The notes beneath the pieces are model-generated. The model did no database searches, was not told the origin of the DNA, and was given only the letters and a program-made list of their open reading frames with translations. DNA of 64,000 bases from Lentisphaeria bacterium (lineage in GTDB: Bacteria; Verrucomicrobiota; Lentisphaeria; Oligosphaerales; Oligosphaeraceae): positions 1 to 64,000 of the forward strand of contig JAKSPB010000001.1 of the NCBI GenBank assembly GCA_024405215.1, written 5' to 3'. How positions within the stretch are numbered: position 1 is the stretch's first letter; every line of letters starts with the position of its first letter. Shown piece by piece: positions 43,613 to 54,884 of this stretch. The translations under genes were made by a program, and so were the position numbers.

Positions 43613-45385
43613 GTGAAAATCATGCTTCTTTTATCCGGCAACGAGGCAATTGCGCGAGGCGCATGGGAAGGCGGTGTCCGCACAGCCTTCGGTTATCCAG
43701 GCACTCCGTCAACGGAGATTCTGGAAAATCTTGTGAAATATGCGGATCCCTGTGTCTATTGCGAGTGGTCTCCCAACGAAAAGGTCGCCATGGAAGCGGC
43801 TGTGGGCGCCAGCCTTGGCGGCGCCCGGACCATCGTGACTATGAAGTGCGTGGGACTGAATGTGGCTGCGGATCCCCTGATGACCCTGGCCTATATCGGC
43901 ACCGAGGGCGGGCTTGTGCTGGTGGTCGCGGATGATCCCGGAATGCATTCCTCCCAGACCGAACAGGATACGCGGCAGTATGCGCGTCTGGCGCACATAC
44001 CCGTGCTGGAGCCATCGGATTCCCAGGAAGCAAAGGAGTTCATGAAATACGGCCTGGAGCTCTCCGAGAAGTTCCGCCTGCCGGTGATTCTGCGCTCCAC
44101 TACACGCGTCAGCCATTCCCGCAGCCAGGTGGAGGAATGCCCGCGTGTGGAATCCACGATGGCTCGCGGTTTCATCCAGGAACCTTCCAGGCATTGCCCG
44201 CTGCCGCTCTGGGGCCGCCCCATGCGCCGGGAACTCCAAAGGAAAGTGGAGGAACTGTCCCAGGTGGCTTCCCGGTCGCCCTTGAACCGCATTGAGGAGG
44301 GCGATCCCTCTCTGGGCATCATCTGCAGCAGCATCGCCTACCAGTATGTGAAGGAGGTCTTTCCCGGTGCATCTGTCCTGAAGTTGGGCTTTGCCTATCC
44401 TTTCCCGGACGAACTGATCCGCAAATTCGCCTCTCAGGTGAAGAAGGTCCTGGTGGTGGAGGAGCTAGACGATTTCCTGGAGGAGCATGTGAAGGCGCTT
44501 GGCATTGCCTGTGACGGCCACAACCTGGTGCCGGTCTGCGGCGAACTCTCCGTGGAGGCACTGCGCGTCGTCCGCCAGAAGCTGGACGGTACGCCTGCGC
44601 CGGTCAATGCCTCCCGCTATGCCCTGGAGACGCTTCCCGCCCGCCCCCCCGTCTTCTGCCCCGGGTGCCCGCACCGCGGACTTTTCTTTGCCCTGACCAA
44701 GTTCGACGTGGTGGTTACGGGCGATATCGGCTGCTACTCCCTGGCGGTCTTTCCCCCGCTTTCCCGCACGGATGTGATTCTCTGCATGGGGGGCGGAATC
44801 TCCGTCGCCCACGGTCTGGAGAAGGCCGGCGAGCAGAAGAAGATCGTGGGCGTCGTGGGGGACTCCACCTTCTTTCACAGCGGTATCACGGGGCTGACGG
44901 ACATGGTCTACAACAAGGGGACTTCCGTGGTGGTCGTCGTGGACAACCGCACCACGGCCATGACTGGGCACCAGGATCATCCCGGAACAGGGCGGACGCT
45001 CATGGGGGAAGAGACCTACGAGGCTTCCATCGCCGATTTTGGCAAGGCCTGCGGCGTGAAGCGGATCCGTGTGGTGAATCCCTACAAGCTCCAGGAGTGC
45101 ATTGATGTGCTGAAGGAGGAACTGGAGGCTCCCGAGCCGTCGCTGGTCATTTCACGGGCACCTTGTCCGCTGAAGAAGCGTCAGGCGGTGGGAACGCTTC
45201 GCAACATAGATCCGGCGAAGTGCAAGAAGTGCCGTTCCTGCCTGAAGCTCGGCTGCCCGGCGCTGGAAAGCGCCAATGGCGTGATTCGCATCAATCCGTT
45301 GATGTGCGCGGGATGCGGATCCTGCCAGGAGCTGTGTCATTTCGGCGCTATCGCGCCTGTGGAATCCGAAGGAGGTGCCCGATAA
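43613..45385 (+). CDS. iorA: Indolepyruvate ferredoxin oxidoreductase, alpha subunit
   Basis: A 590-residue thiamine-diphosphate enzyme subunit that decarboxylates aryl pyruvates (indolepyruvate, phenylpyruvate) to the acyl-CoA with reduction of ferredoxin. The N-terminal PYR domain has GNEAIARGAWEGGVRTAFGY and PGTPSTEI. The TPP-binding domain has TGDIGCYSLAVFPPL and VGDSTFFHSGITGLTD. The C-terminal ferredoxin domain has two Cys sets (CKKCRSCLKLGC and CAGCGSCQELC), for 4Fe-4S clusters. A GTG start at 43613 or ATG at 43622 fits; no strong ribosome binding site decides. The stop overlaps the iorB start (TAATG). Confidence 0.96.
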   Translation: MKIMLLLSGNEAIARGAWEGGVRTAFGYPGTPSTEILENLVKYADPCVYCEWSPNEKVAMEAAVGASLGGARTIVTMKCVGLNVAADPLMTLAYIGTEGGLVLVVADDPGMHSSQTEQDTRQYARLAHIPVLEPSDSQEAKEFMKYGLELSEKFRLPVILRSTTRVSHSRSQVEECPRVESTMARGFIQEPSRHCPLPLWGRPMRRELQRKVEELSQVASRSPLNRIEEGDPSLGIICSSIAYQYVKEVFPGASVLKLGFAYPFPDELIRKFASQVKKVLVVEELDDFLEEHVKALGIACDGHNLVPVCGELSVEALRVVRQKLDGTPAPVNASRYALETLPARPPVFCPGCPHRGLFFALTKFDVVVTGDIGCYSLAVFPPLSRTDVILCMGGGISVAHGLEKAGEQKKIVGVVGDSTFFHSGITGLTDMVYNKGTSVVVVVDNRTTAMTGHQDHPGTGRTLMGEETYEASIADFGKACGVKRIRVVNPYKLQECIDVLKEELEAPEPSLVISRAPCPLKKRQAVGTLRNIDPAKCKKCRSCLKLGCPALESANGVIRINPLMCAGCGSCQELCHFGAIAPVESEGGAR

Positions 45386-45966
45386 TGAACGACCAGACTG
45401 TCAGCATCCTGATGAGCGGCGTGGGCGGGCAGGGGATCCTGCTGGCCAGCGAAATTACCGCGCAAGCCGCCATTCTGGCTGGCTATGACGTCAAGACCAA
45501 CGAGGTCCATGGAATGGCCCAGCGCGGCGGTTCCGTGGTGGCCAATGTGCGTTTCGGCAAACGCGTCTTCAGCCCGCTTATCGAACTGGGCGGCGCGGAT
45601 GCGTTGCTTTCCTTGGAGGCCATTGAGGCCATCCGCTGCCATCAGTATCTGAAGGCGGAAGGCGTGGCGGTGGTTTCCACCCAGCGTGTGATTCCCATCA
45701 CCGTCTCCAGCGGAAAGGCGCAGTATCCCGATCCCCAGGAGCCCTTGCAGAAGCTCTTCCCTCGGTTGTGCTACCTGGACGCCATTGCCATCGCCCAGGA
45801 GCTGGGCACGCCGAAAGCGGCAAATGTGGTCCTGCTTGGTGCGTTGGCGGGACAGGGCGGCCATCTTCCCCGGGAGATCTGGGAGGCGGCCATCCGCCGC
45901 TGCGTGAAGCCGAAGTTCCTGGAGATCAACCTTGCGGCATTCCGCAGGGGATTGGAGGCAAAGTAG
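45385..45966 (+). CDS. iorB: Indolepyruvate ferredoxin oxidoreductase, beta subunit
   Basis: A 193-residue gamma-type 2-oxoacid:ferredoxin oxidoreductase subunit starting MNDQTVSILMSGVGGQGILL, with the GVGGQG nucleotide/CoA-region signature and EVHGMAQRGGSVVANVRFG. It forms the heteromeric enzyme with IorA. The start overlaps the iorA stop by one base, with AAGGAGGTG upstream, so translation is coupled. Confidence 0.96.
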   Translation: MNDQTVSILMSGVGGQGILLASEITAQAAILAGYDVKTNEVHGMAQRGGSVVANVRFGKRVFSPLIELGGADALLSLEAIEAIRCHQYLKAEGVAVVSTQRVIPITVSSGKAQYPDPQEPLQKLFPRLCYLDAIAIAQELGTPKAANVVLLGALAGQGGHLPREIWEAAIRRCVKPKFLEINLAAFRRGLEAK

Positions 45967-46014
45967 ATTTGCTTTTGCCGCATTTCGGCGGCAAAGACTT
46001 AATTAGGAGAAAAA

Positions 46015-47310
46015 ATGAAGAACACAAGTTTTGTTCATCCACGCGACCAAATCGTGGATATGATGGGCCGGATCTACGGATATGGCCTGACTACCACCAG
46101 CGGTGGAAACCTCTCCATCCTGGATGCCGACGGCAATATCTGGATTAGCCCAGCCGGTATTGACAAGGGCAATCTTCGCCGCGAGGACATCATGTGCGTC
46201 ACCCCCAAAGGCGACATCCTGGGCCCCCATAAGCCCTCCAGTGAATTTCCCTTCCACAATGACATCTACAAGCTGCGTCCCGATGTCCGGGCCATCGTCC
46301 ACGCGCATCCGCCAACCTTGGTGAGCTTCTCCGTGGCCGGCCAGATTCCCAACACCGCCGTCTTCCCCAATGCCAAGTCCATCTGTGGAACGGTCGGCTG
46401 CGCACCCTACGAAGTCCCCGGCAGCGAGGCTCTTGGTCGCAGCGTCTCCGGCGCTTTTGCGGAAGGCCATAGTACTATCCTTCTGGAGAACCATGGCACT
46501 TGCTGCGCAGGCGGAACGCTTCTGCAGGCCTTCCAGCGCTTCGAGACACTGGACTTCTGCGCACGGCTCATCGCCGGCGCCATGCAGGTCGGAACGCCGC
46601 GCTATCTGACGGACACCGAGCTGGAGTTCCACGCCATTGACCGCAACCAGGACTTCCAGGAGTTCGTCCCCACCCATCGTTCCAGCGAGGAGATGGAACT
46701 GCGCTACAAGATGGCGTTGCTGATCCAGCGCGCCTATCGCCAGCAGCTCTTCACCAGCACGGAAGGCACTTTCGCCTGCCGTATCGACAAGGACTCCTTC
46801 CTGGTCACCCAGCGTGGAATGGACCGCGGCGGCATCCAGCCCGAAGATCTGGTCTTGGTCAGCGGACACAAGCGCGAGGCCGGCAAGCACGTTTCCCGTG
46901 GCACCTGGTTCATCAAGTCCATCTTTGATGCGCAGCCTGAGATCAACTCCGTGATCCTGGCCAATCCGCCCTGCGTCATGGCTTACGCCGTGACCGATGC
47001 CAAGTTCGACCCACGCGTCATTCCGGAAAGTTACATCCTGCTGCGCGAGGTTCCTACTTTCCCCTTCGGAACCCATTTCCACGATGTGAAGGCCGTGACG
47101 AAGGTCCTCTCTCCCCGCTATCCGGTCATCATCATCCAGAACGATTGCCTGGTGACCACGGGCTCCACGCTGATCCAGGCCTTCGACCGTCTGGAAGTCG
47201 CGGAATATTCTGCCAAGGCGACCATCGCCTGCAAATCCCTGGGCGGCATGAAGCCCATCAGCGACGCGCAGATTGCGGATCTGGTGAAGGCTTTCCATTT
47301 GCTGAAATAG
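46015..47310 (+). CDS. Class II aldolase/adducin family protein, two tandem domains
   Basis: A 431-residue protein made of two class II aldolase-like domains. The N-terminal domain (about 1-205) has the full zinc site: SSEFPFHNDIY (Glu), VHAHPPTLV (two His) and LENHGTCC (third His), as in L-fuculose- or ribulose-phosphate aldolases. In the C-terminal domain (about 225-431) the same places read LANPPC and QNDC, so the metal ligands are lost. One half is probably catalytic and the other structural or regulatory. The start has TTAGGAGAAAAA. It follows iorB by 48 bp, perhaps in the same transcript; a link with aryl pyruvate metabolism is not evident. Confidence 0.9.
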   Translation: MKNTSFVHPRDQIVDMMGRIYGYGLTTTSGGNLSILDADGNIWISPAGIDKGNLRREDIMCVTPKGDILGPHKPSSEFPFHNDIYKLRPDVRAIVHAHPPTLVSFSVAGQIPNTAVFPNAKSICGTVGCAPYEVPGSEALGRSVSGAFAEGHSTILLENHGTCCAGGTLLQAFQRFETLDFCARLIAGAMQVGTPRYLTDTELEFHAIDRNQDFQEFVPTHRSSEEMELRYKMALLIQRAYRQQLFTSTEGTFACRIDKDSFLVTQRGMDRGGIQPEDLVLVSGHKREAGKHVSRGTWFIKSIFDAQPEINSVILANPPCVMAYAVTDAKFDPRVIPESYILLREVPTFPFGTHFHDVKAVTKVLSPRYPVIIIQNDCLVTTGSTLIQAFDRLEVAEYSAKATIACKSLGGMKPISDAQIADLVKAFHLLK

Positions 47311-47331
47311 CCTGAACTAGGAGAAAGAACA

Positions 47332-47655
47332 ATGGATTTTCTCGATACCCTCGGAAAATTGATGAACTCTGCCCGCAGCGGTGAAGAAAAGGCGAAGGAC
47401 GTTGCCGAAGCGCAGGCCGAGGCCGCGACTCTGGATCTGGCTGGCCTGAAGGCCAAGGTCGAGACCCTTTTGAAGGAAATCGCCGGCAAGACCGACTTGC
47501 TGGCGGGCCTCCAGGAGAAGCTGAAGGGACTTTCCCCTCTGGATCTCCTTGGCGACAAGGGCGTACAGCTTAAGGACCAGGCCGCTAATCTCATTGCGAT
47601 TATCGATTCTTTGAAAACCAAGCTGGAAGTCTTCCAGAACAAGGTTTCCAAGTAA
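47332..47655 (+). CDS. Small helical protein, function unknown
   Basis: A 107-residue, Lys/Leu/Ala-rich protein starting MDFLDTLGKLMNSARSGEEK. It is predicted to be nearly all helical with heptad-like spacing (LAGLKAKVETLLKEI and LIAIIDSLKTKLEVFQ), so a coiled coil is likely. No signal peptide or membrane segment. The start has TAGGAGAAAG. It lies 21 bp after the aldolase gene and ends at a strong terminator, so it closes that transcript. I do not recognise the family. Confidence 0.75.
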   Translation: MDFLDTLGKLMNSARSGEEKAKDVAEAQAEAATLDLAGLKAKVETLLKEIAGKTDLLAGLQEKLKGLSPLDLLGDKGVQLKDQAANLIAIIDSLKTKLEVFQNKVSK

Positions 47656-47673
47656 GGAATCCTAGTACGATAG

Positions 47674-47723
47674 AAGGCTGTTGCCAGACCTCGATGGGAG
47701 ATGTCGGCAACAGCCTTTTTTTT
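47674..47723 (+). terminator. Rho-independent terminator
   Basis: A 12-bp stem AAGGCTGTTGCC/GGCAACAGCCTT (47674-47685, 47706-47717) followed by eight T residues. The prophage remnant begins right after it. Confidence 0.92.
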
Positions 47724-47729
47724 GGCTTT

Positions 47730-49229
47730 TTGGGGGAGGAGGGCTGGGATTCGATACGTGGTTTCACGCGGCGATGGTATCGCCGCGCACCTTCCTTCGC
47801 CCTGATGGTCTACGGCGGGACAGACGGGGGACGCGAGACTGCCGACGTGACCGAGGAGTTCGTCTGCGACAGGATCGGCGAGGCGATGGAGAACCCGTCC
47901 CTCGTCAGGTCATTCGCCCGCGCCCTTGAGGCTCGTGGCGCGGGGCTCGGGAGGCGCGTGCTCATGGCCGTCAGGGATTTCCTGGAAAGGATCCGGGAGT
48001 TCTTCACGCGGGGAACAAGCAACCCGTACGTCCGGAAATACGACGCGCTTTCCCGCGAGGTCGGAAGGATCCTGGCCGGAATGGAAAGGCCGGGAGGCGC
48101 GGCAGGGGAGGCGGCAGGCGCAAGAAGGCATTCTGTCGGGACAAGGAATGACGGACGGAAATACGTCAAGGTTGACATTGACCAGCACATCTTCGACGGG
48201 CTGTCGCCTAGGGAGTGTCTTCACCTGGCAAGGCGTGTTATCCTGGACAGATTCAAGGGAAAAGTGATAGGAGATTCGCCCGACAACGCCTATGTAAACA
48301 AGGGAACCGCTGAAGAGTATTCATACCCTGCTTCGGCAAGGAGAATTTCCGATGACATTGCAGAGGCGAAAGGAAGAGCCTCCACGGAGCTTGACGAGCT
48401 CATGAAGGCGGCGACATTCCTGGACCATACGGAAGACGACGGACGGCATCCGGACGCCAAAGGCGGGTGGGACCACTATTCCGTCGAGTTCGAACTTTCA
48501 CCTGGCAATGTTTTTCGCGGAAAGATAAGCGTCAAAATAACAGGCAAGGGGCACGTCTTCCACGACATGACGCAAATAGAAAAGGTTCCTGCCAGCGTCA
48601 GCGAATCAAGTCGCCTACTAAACAGGAACCTCGGCGATAATACAACGCCGGAAACGCGCCTTTCCGTCACCCACTCCGATAACTTCCGCAAGTGGTTCGG
48701 AAACAGCAAGGTCGTGGACAAGAACGGGGAGCCGCTGGTGGTCTATCATAAGACAAACGCGGAGTTCACGGAATTCAGGAATGGCGTCTCGTTCTTTTCC
48801 GGAGACGCAAGGTACGGCAAATCCGGTGGCATGTCCGACGCTCGCCATTCCATGCCATGCTATCTCAGAATCGAAAATCCGAAATACGTCTCTAAATTCA
48901 CGATAGAGCGCGCAGGTGTGTTCCCTGAAATTGTAGAGGATGCAAAAAGGGACGGATTCGACGGACTTGTCTATGCAAGCCGCGATGATCTCCGAAAAGG
49001 AGAGACTGGATGGGGTGACGACTTCTCTCAGATTGTAACTTTCTATCCGAACCAGGTCAAGTCCGCGACGGGCAACAACGGCGACTACAGCCTGGATAAC
49101 CCGGACGTCCGGTATTCCGTTTCCGGCCTCTACACCGGCACCTCCGCCGACTACGACCGGCCGAGCCTGCACTACGTCGGGACCGGAGAAGGGCTCGCAG
49201 TCTGGCAAGTATGTGATGGACATGGCTAG
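47730..49229 (+). pseudogene. Phage polyvalent-protein fragment with ADP-ribosyltransferase-like domain
   Basis: The frame is open through the preceding terminator, so its apparent 5' end is not a natural start (first internal ATG at 47805). The protein part resembles the C-terminal region of large phage polyvalent proteins: a helical segment (AMENPSLVRSFARALEARG), an LPD3-like nuclease-fold region (about RKYVKVDIDQHIFDG to ISVKITGKGHVFHDM), then an ART-like domain with FRKWFGNSKVVDKNGEPLVV and YHKTNAEF, and NQVKSATGNNGDYSLDNPDV. The end, SLHYVGTGEGLAVWQVC, looks like the start of a further domain cut short. Complete proteins are far longer, so this is truncated at both ends. Confidence 0.7.
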
Positions 49230-50800
49230 TTCCTCACTTTGATGTAGTTCCCTTTGGCCAGCAGCTCGTTCGTGCGCCGCTGCTGTTCCACCATGGCGCG
49301 GATATCCATGCCGCCGCCTGCGACATTGCGTGGCGCGTTGTTTATACGCGCGTTGTAAATCGGACGCATGAACATCCTCTGGTTCTTCATCTGCGCATTT
49401 TGGAAGGATGCCGTTGCTTCCGAAAGCTGCGTCTGTCTCTGCCAATTCAGCTGAGACATGACATTCTCCGGGATTTTCTCCTGGCTTCCGTAGATCTCCG
49501 TCGCCTCGGCCATCTTCTTTCCGTAGTCGGCATTGATGGCCTCAATCTTCTTTTGATACGGTGTCTTGCGGTCCTCGGCCAAGGCTTCCTCGAACTTCAC
49601 GCGGCGTTCCTCTGCATCCTTCGCCGCCTGTTCGGCTATCACGGCCTTCTGCTTTTCGTCTTGCTTTTTCTCCTCTTCGCGTTTGCTTCGAAGTTTCGCC
49701 TTCGCGGCGGAAAGTTCCTCTTTGGTCAAAGGTGCGGAATCCGTCGAGGCTTTGAATCCGTGCGGATTTGTCACGGGATCGTATTTGTATTTTGCCTGGC
49801 CTGGCGTAAGGCCGTCCTTGTCGATGGGCAAGGCAGGGGGCGTCAACGGCCTTGCTGAGGCCGGAATGGACATCCACAACTGCCTTTGGCTGTTCCGGTA
49901 TTTATCATCATATTCCGCAGCCGCCTTTTTGTTTTCTTCGGAAACCTGCGTCTCGTTCCAGGTTTTGTAAGGCGTCTTGTCATTCCCCGTGAACTTGTCT
50001 TTTAATGCCTTGGCTTCCGCGTTGGCCTCTTCCAGCTGCCTTGCAGCCTTTTCAAGAAGTTTGAAAACTCCAAGTTTCTCTGCAATTCCCATTGCGGAGT
50101 TCTTGATGCTCTCGAAAGACTCCTTGATGGCCACGGCAGACTCTGGAATAATACCATCGTTCCCGATGCCGTTGATTTTTTCCAGAGAATTTCCCACGGC
50201 CAGTATGGATTCCCCGCAGACCGCGATTTTGTTCTGCTGCTCTTCGGCGGTATTTCCAAGTCTGTTTATCGCGGATGAGACATAAAGGAAGATCTCGTCT
50301 GGACGCATCGTTCTGATATCGTCGATGCTTACGCCGATTCTTTTCAGCGAGGCAATGTATTCCTTGTCGCCGGAAGCCGCTTTCCTGACTGCCGAATTAA
50401 TGTTCTTGAAGACATCCTCGACTTTTGAAAATTCCTCGTTGGCAGATGCAGAAGCTTTTTCAAGTTTTTGAAAAAAACTTGCAGAAGTTCCCAGCTCCGA
50501 TGCTTTTCTGCTGATCTCCGTTAGTTTTCCCCCAAAAATCGACAGGGCGGAAATGCACTTTTTCACTGCCTCCACGCTGAATGCTGCCTTCATCCAATCC
50601 TTTGCGCTGGAGGATAGTTTTTTTAGTTTTCCTTCCGTCTTTTCTGCGGAAACAGTTATATTACCAAAAGATTCGGATGCTTTCTCGGATGTTTTCATCG
50701 CCATCTTGCCAAAATCGGAGATTTTTTGTGCAGAAACGGTGATTGATTTGTCCAGATCTAGAGTTTTTCCAGTCAGTATGAAGGAGAGTTTTTTATCCAT
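49226..50800 (-). CDS. Phage tail tape-measure-like protein
   Basis: A 524-residue, Lys/Glu/Ala-rich, mainly helical protein. The N-terminus LSFILTGKTLDLDKSI resembles the start of tail tape-measure proteins, with long coiled-coil stretches, a Pro-rich middle and a Gln/Arg-rich C-terminus (MVEQQRRTNELLAKGNY). Tape measures set tail length and are usually the longest phage gene, so this one is short and may have lost internal parts. It runs opposite to the polyvalent fragment; the two stops share the four bases CTAG at 49226-49229. ATG at 50800, ribosome binding site weak. Confidence 0.65.
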   Translation of the reverse strand: MDKKLSFILTGKTLDLDKSITVSAQKISDFGKMAMKTSEKASESFGNITVSAEKTEGKLKKLSSSAKDWMKAAFSVEAVKKCISALSIFGGKLTEISRKASELGTSASFFQKLEKASASANEEFSKVEDVFKNINSAVRKAASGDKEYIASLKRIGVSIDDIRTMRPDEIFLYVSSAINRLGNTAEEQQNKIAVCGESILAVGNSLEKINGIGNDGIIPESAVAIKESFESIKNSAMGIAEKLGVFKLLEKAARQLEEANAEAKALKDKFTGNDKTPYKTWNETQVSEENKKAAAEYDDKYRNSQRQLWMSIPASARPLTPPALPIDKDGLTPGQAKYKYDPVTNPHGFKASTDSAPLTKEELSAAKAKLRSKREEEKKQDEKQKAVIAEQAAKDAEERRVKFEEALAEDRKTPYQKKIEAINADYGKKMAEATEIYGSQEKIPENVMSQLNWQRQTQLSEATASFQNAQMKNQRMFMRPIYNARINNAPRNVAGGGMDIRAMVEQQRRTNELLAKGNYIKVRN

Positions 50801-50990
50801 GGGCGCTTTTCTTCTTTTTTTTGTTGTTGCTGTCTTGATAAATGTTCTCTTCTATTATTACGGGAAGGATAAACTTCAATATGTTGATGGAAGAGAGACG
50901 CTGGTAATTGTCGCACTTTTTGTTATGCTTCCAGTCGAATTGATTTTAGCAGGGTTACTGAAAATTACTTTTCTTGCAATGTTCCGCTGA
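50799..50990 (+). CDS. Possible small two-helix membrane protein
   Basis: A 63-residue open frame starting MGAFLLFFVVAVLINVLF, with a second hydrophobic segment (TLVIVALFVMLPVELILAG) and a short charged loop (GKDKLQYVDGRE). AAGGAGAG lies 11 nt upstream. It occupies the gap between two minus-strand phage genes and overlaps the end of one. Holin-like size and topology are suggestive only; it may be chance. Confidence 0.3.
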   Translation: MGAFLLFFVVAVLINVLFYYYGKDKLQYVDGRETLVIVALFVMLPVELILAGLLKITFLAMFR

Positions 50991-51390
50991 GTTTTTGGTT
51001 GATCCTGTCCAGCGCTGCCTTGAGGTCCACGGGGCGGGCGGTCTTCCCGCCTGCCGCGCGGTGGGCGGCAGCGACCAGATGGCAGACGGTGCACCAGGGG
51101 ATGTCGTGTAGGTATTGCCCCCAGGTGGCGGCTGGGGAGACGCGGCAGACGGCGGCATAGATGTCGGCGAACCATTCGGGGGAGAATGTGTCGTACGAGT
51201 GCGTGAGTTCCGTGTGCGCGGGATCCATCGGCTCGATGATCTCCAGCGGTCGGAAGGCGGTCTCCAGTGCATCCCGGATTTCGGCGCATGACGCCACCGG
51301 TGACGCAAGGATCCGGCGCGCATGAAAGAGATCGCCCTCTTCCATCGCCCCGCCGAAAAGCAGCGGGGAGCGGGAAAGGGCAAGGTCCAT
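50965..51390 (-). CDS. Phage-derived protein of unknown function
   Basis: A 141-residue protein starting MDLALSRSPLLFGGAMEEGD, with WFADIYAAVCRVSPAATW and YLHDIPWCTVCHLVAAAHRA. The position directly before a tape-measure-like gene fits a tail assembly chaperone or minor tail protein, but I do not recognise the family. In-frame codons continue upstream of the ATG (ASKVTASVL), suggesting that the original start was lost at the junction with the integrase fragment. No clear ribosome binding site precedes the ATG. Confidence 0.55.
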   Translation of the reverse strand: MDLALSRSPLLFGGAMEEGDLFHARRILASPVASCAEIRDALETAFRPLEIIEPMDPAHTELTHSYDTFSPEWFADIYAAVCRVSPAATWGQYLHDIPWCTVCHLVAAAHRAAGGKTARPVDLKAALDRINQKLSGTLQEK

Positions 51391-51404
51391 CAGGACGGAC
51401 GCGG

Positions 51405-51614
51405 TTACCTTTGAGGCCAGGAGGTTCCCGCCGGATTGTCCTTCGCCAGGCGCTTCGCCGTCTCCAGCATCTGCGACGCCTGGGAGCGCAGCGCCACCGG
51501 CACCATCAGCTTCCTGGCCACCTCGATGGCTTCGTCGTAGTCCGTCTTTCCGGTGGAGAGTTTGGTTTCTCCCTCCCTTGCATACCAGATTTTTCCGCGC
51601 TTGTAGAGTTTCAT
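51405..51614 (-). pseudogene. Tyrosine integrase N-terminal fragment
   Basis: Starts MKLYKRGKIWYAREGETK, LSTGKTDYDEAIEVARKL, the typical N-terminal Arm-binding domain of phage tyrosine integrases (LYKRG.W..R....R.STG). Only about 69 residues remain before a stop; the core-binding domain and the catalytic R...H-x-x-R...Y region are missing. It is fused end to end with the phage gene at 50965, so a deletion removed the rest of the integrase and whatever followed. A tRNA-Arg lies 150 bp upstream, a common phage integration site. Confidence 0.75.
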
Positions 51615-51706
51615 GATCCGCTGTTTTTTGGGGCTGTTCCGTTTTTGTTCCGTTTCGGTAAATATACACCTAGGGGTGAAAAGCGTGAAAAAGACATTCT
51701 TAAACG

Positions 51707-51743
51707 GAAAAAGGCACTTTCGCATATCAACGAAAGTGCCTTT
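51707..51743 (-). terminator. Terminator between tRNA-Arg and integrase fragment
   Basis: A perfect 13-bp stem AAAGGCACTTTCG/CGAAAGTGCCTTT (51710-51722, 51731-51743) with an A-run on the left (T-run for the minus strand). It would end tRNA-Arg transcription. Confidence 0.88.
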
Positions 51744-51761
51744 CATTTAAGATGTTAGAAG

Positions 51762-51838
51762 TGGTAGCCCGAGCCAGGATCGAACTGGCGACCCCCTGCT
51801 TAGAAGGCAGATGCTCTATCCAACTGAGCTATCGGGCC
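51762..51838 (-). tRNA. tRNA-Arg (anticodon TCT)
   Basis: A 77-nt minus-strand cloverleaf with encoded CCA. The acceptor stem GGCCCGA/TCGGGCT has a top G-T pair. The anticodon loop is CTTCTAA with TCT, read as Arg (AGA). The T-arm is GCCAGTTCGATCCTGGC. The prophage remnant lies on its 3' side. Confidence 0.96.
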
Positions 51839-52121
51839 ACTACTTTATAAACCTAAACCGCTTGGGGTTTTGCTAAAGATAAACGTTTTTCCTCAGTTTT
51901 CAAGTAGAACGGGTGTGACAATTTGTCGCGTGCGGCAGGAGAAGTGTCGCGTGATGTGCCAGAAAAGTCACGGAAGAGCGGAAGGGAAAAGTGAAAATTT
52001 TTGGCATGGTGCTTGCTTTTCCTGCCGTGACGACGCGATTCTTTCAAGGATAGGGAAGTTTTCCAAGTTTCTTGTCTTCGGGGGAGCACATCGGTTCTGT
52101 CAAGAACAAGGAGGTAATGTT

Positions 52122-54713
<2,592 letters not shown>

Positions 54714-54730
54714 GGTACAGGCTAGAACGC

Positions 54731-54775
54731 AAAAGGCTGCCGCAATTCCTGAAAAGGTTTTGCGGCAGCCTTTTT
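54731..54775 (+). terminator. Terminator after clpB
   Basis: A 13-bp stem AAAGGCTGCCGCA/TGCGGCAGCCTTT (54732-54744, 54761-54773) followed by a T-run. Confidence 0.92.
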
Positions 54776-54815
54776 GTTTGCAGGGGAAATCGACTGAAGT
54801 TCAGAGTCTGCCTTT

Positions 54816-54844
54816 CCCGAGGTTTGCGCCACGGGCATAGGACA
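54816..54844 (+). repeat. REP-like palindrome, copy 3
   Basis: CCCGAGG-TTTGCG-CCACGGG followed by CATAGGACA; differs from copy 1 at two positions. It lies between clpB and the convergent SGNH esterase gene. Confidence 0.75.
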
Positions 54845-54884
54845 TGACCGTAGCGTCTTTCCCTTTCGGCTTTTCGGCAGGAGA

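Noticed and set aside
51762-51838. Prophage attachment site in the 3' end of tRNA-Arg
   Set aside because: An intact terminator separates the tRNA from the integrase fragment, and I found no clear duplicate of the tRNA 3' end near 47.7 kb, so att sites cannot be assigned.
51840-52121. CIRCE element or sigma-32 promoter upstream of clpB
   Set aside because: No TTAGCACTC-N9-GAGTGCTAA inverted repeat and no good sigma-32 hexamers; only two short TGTCGCGTG repeats were seen.
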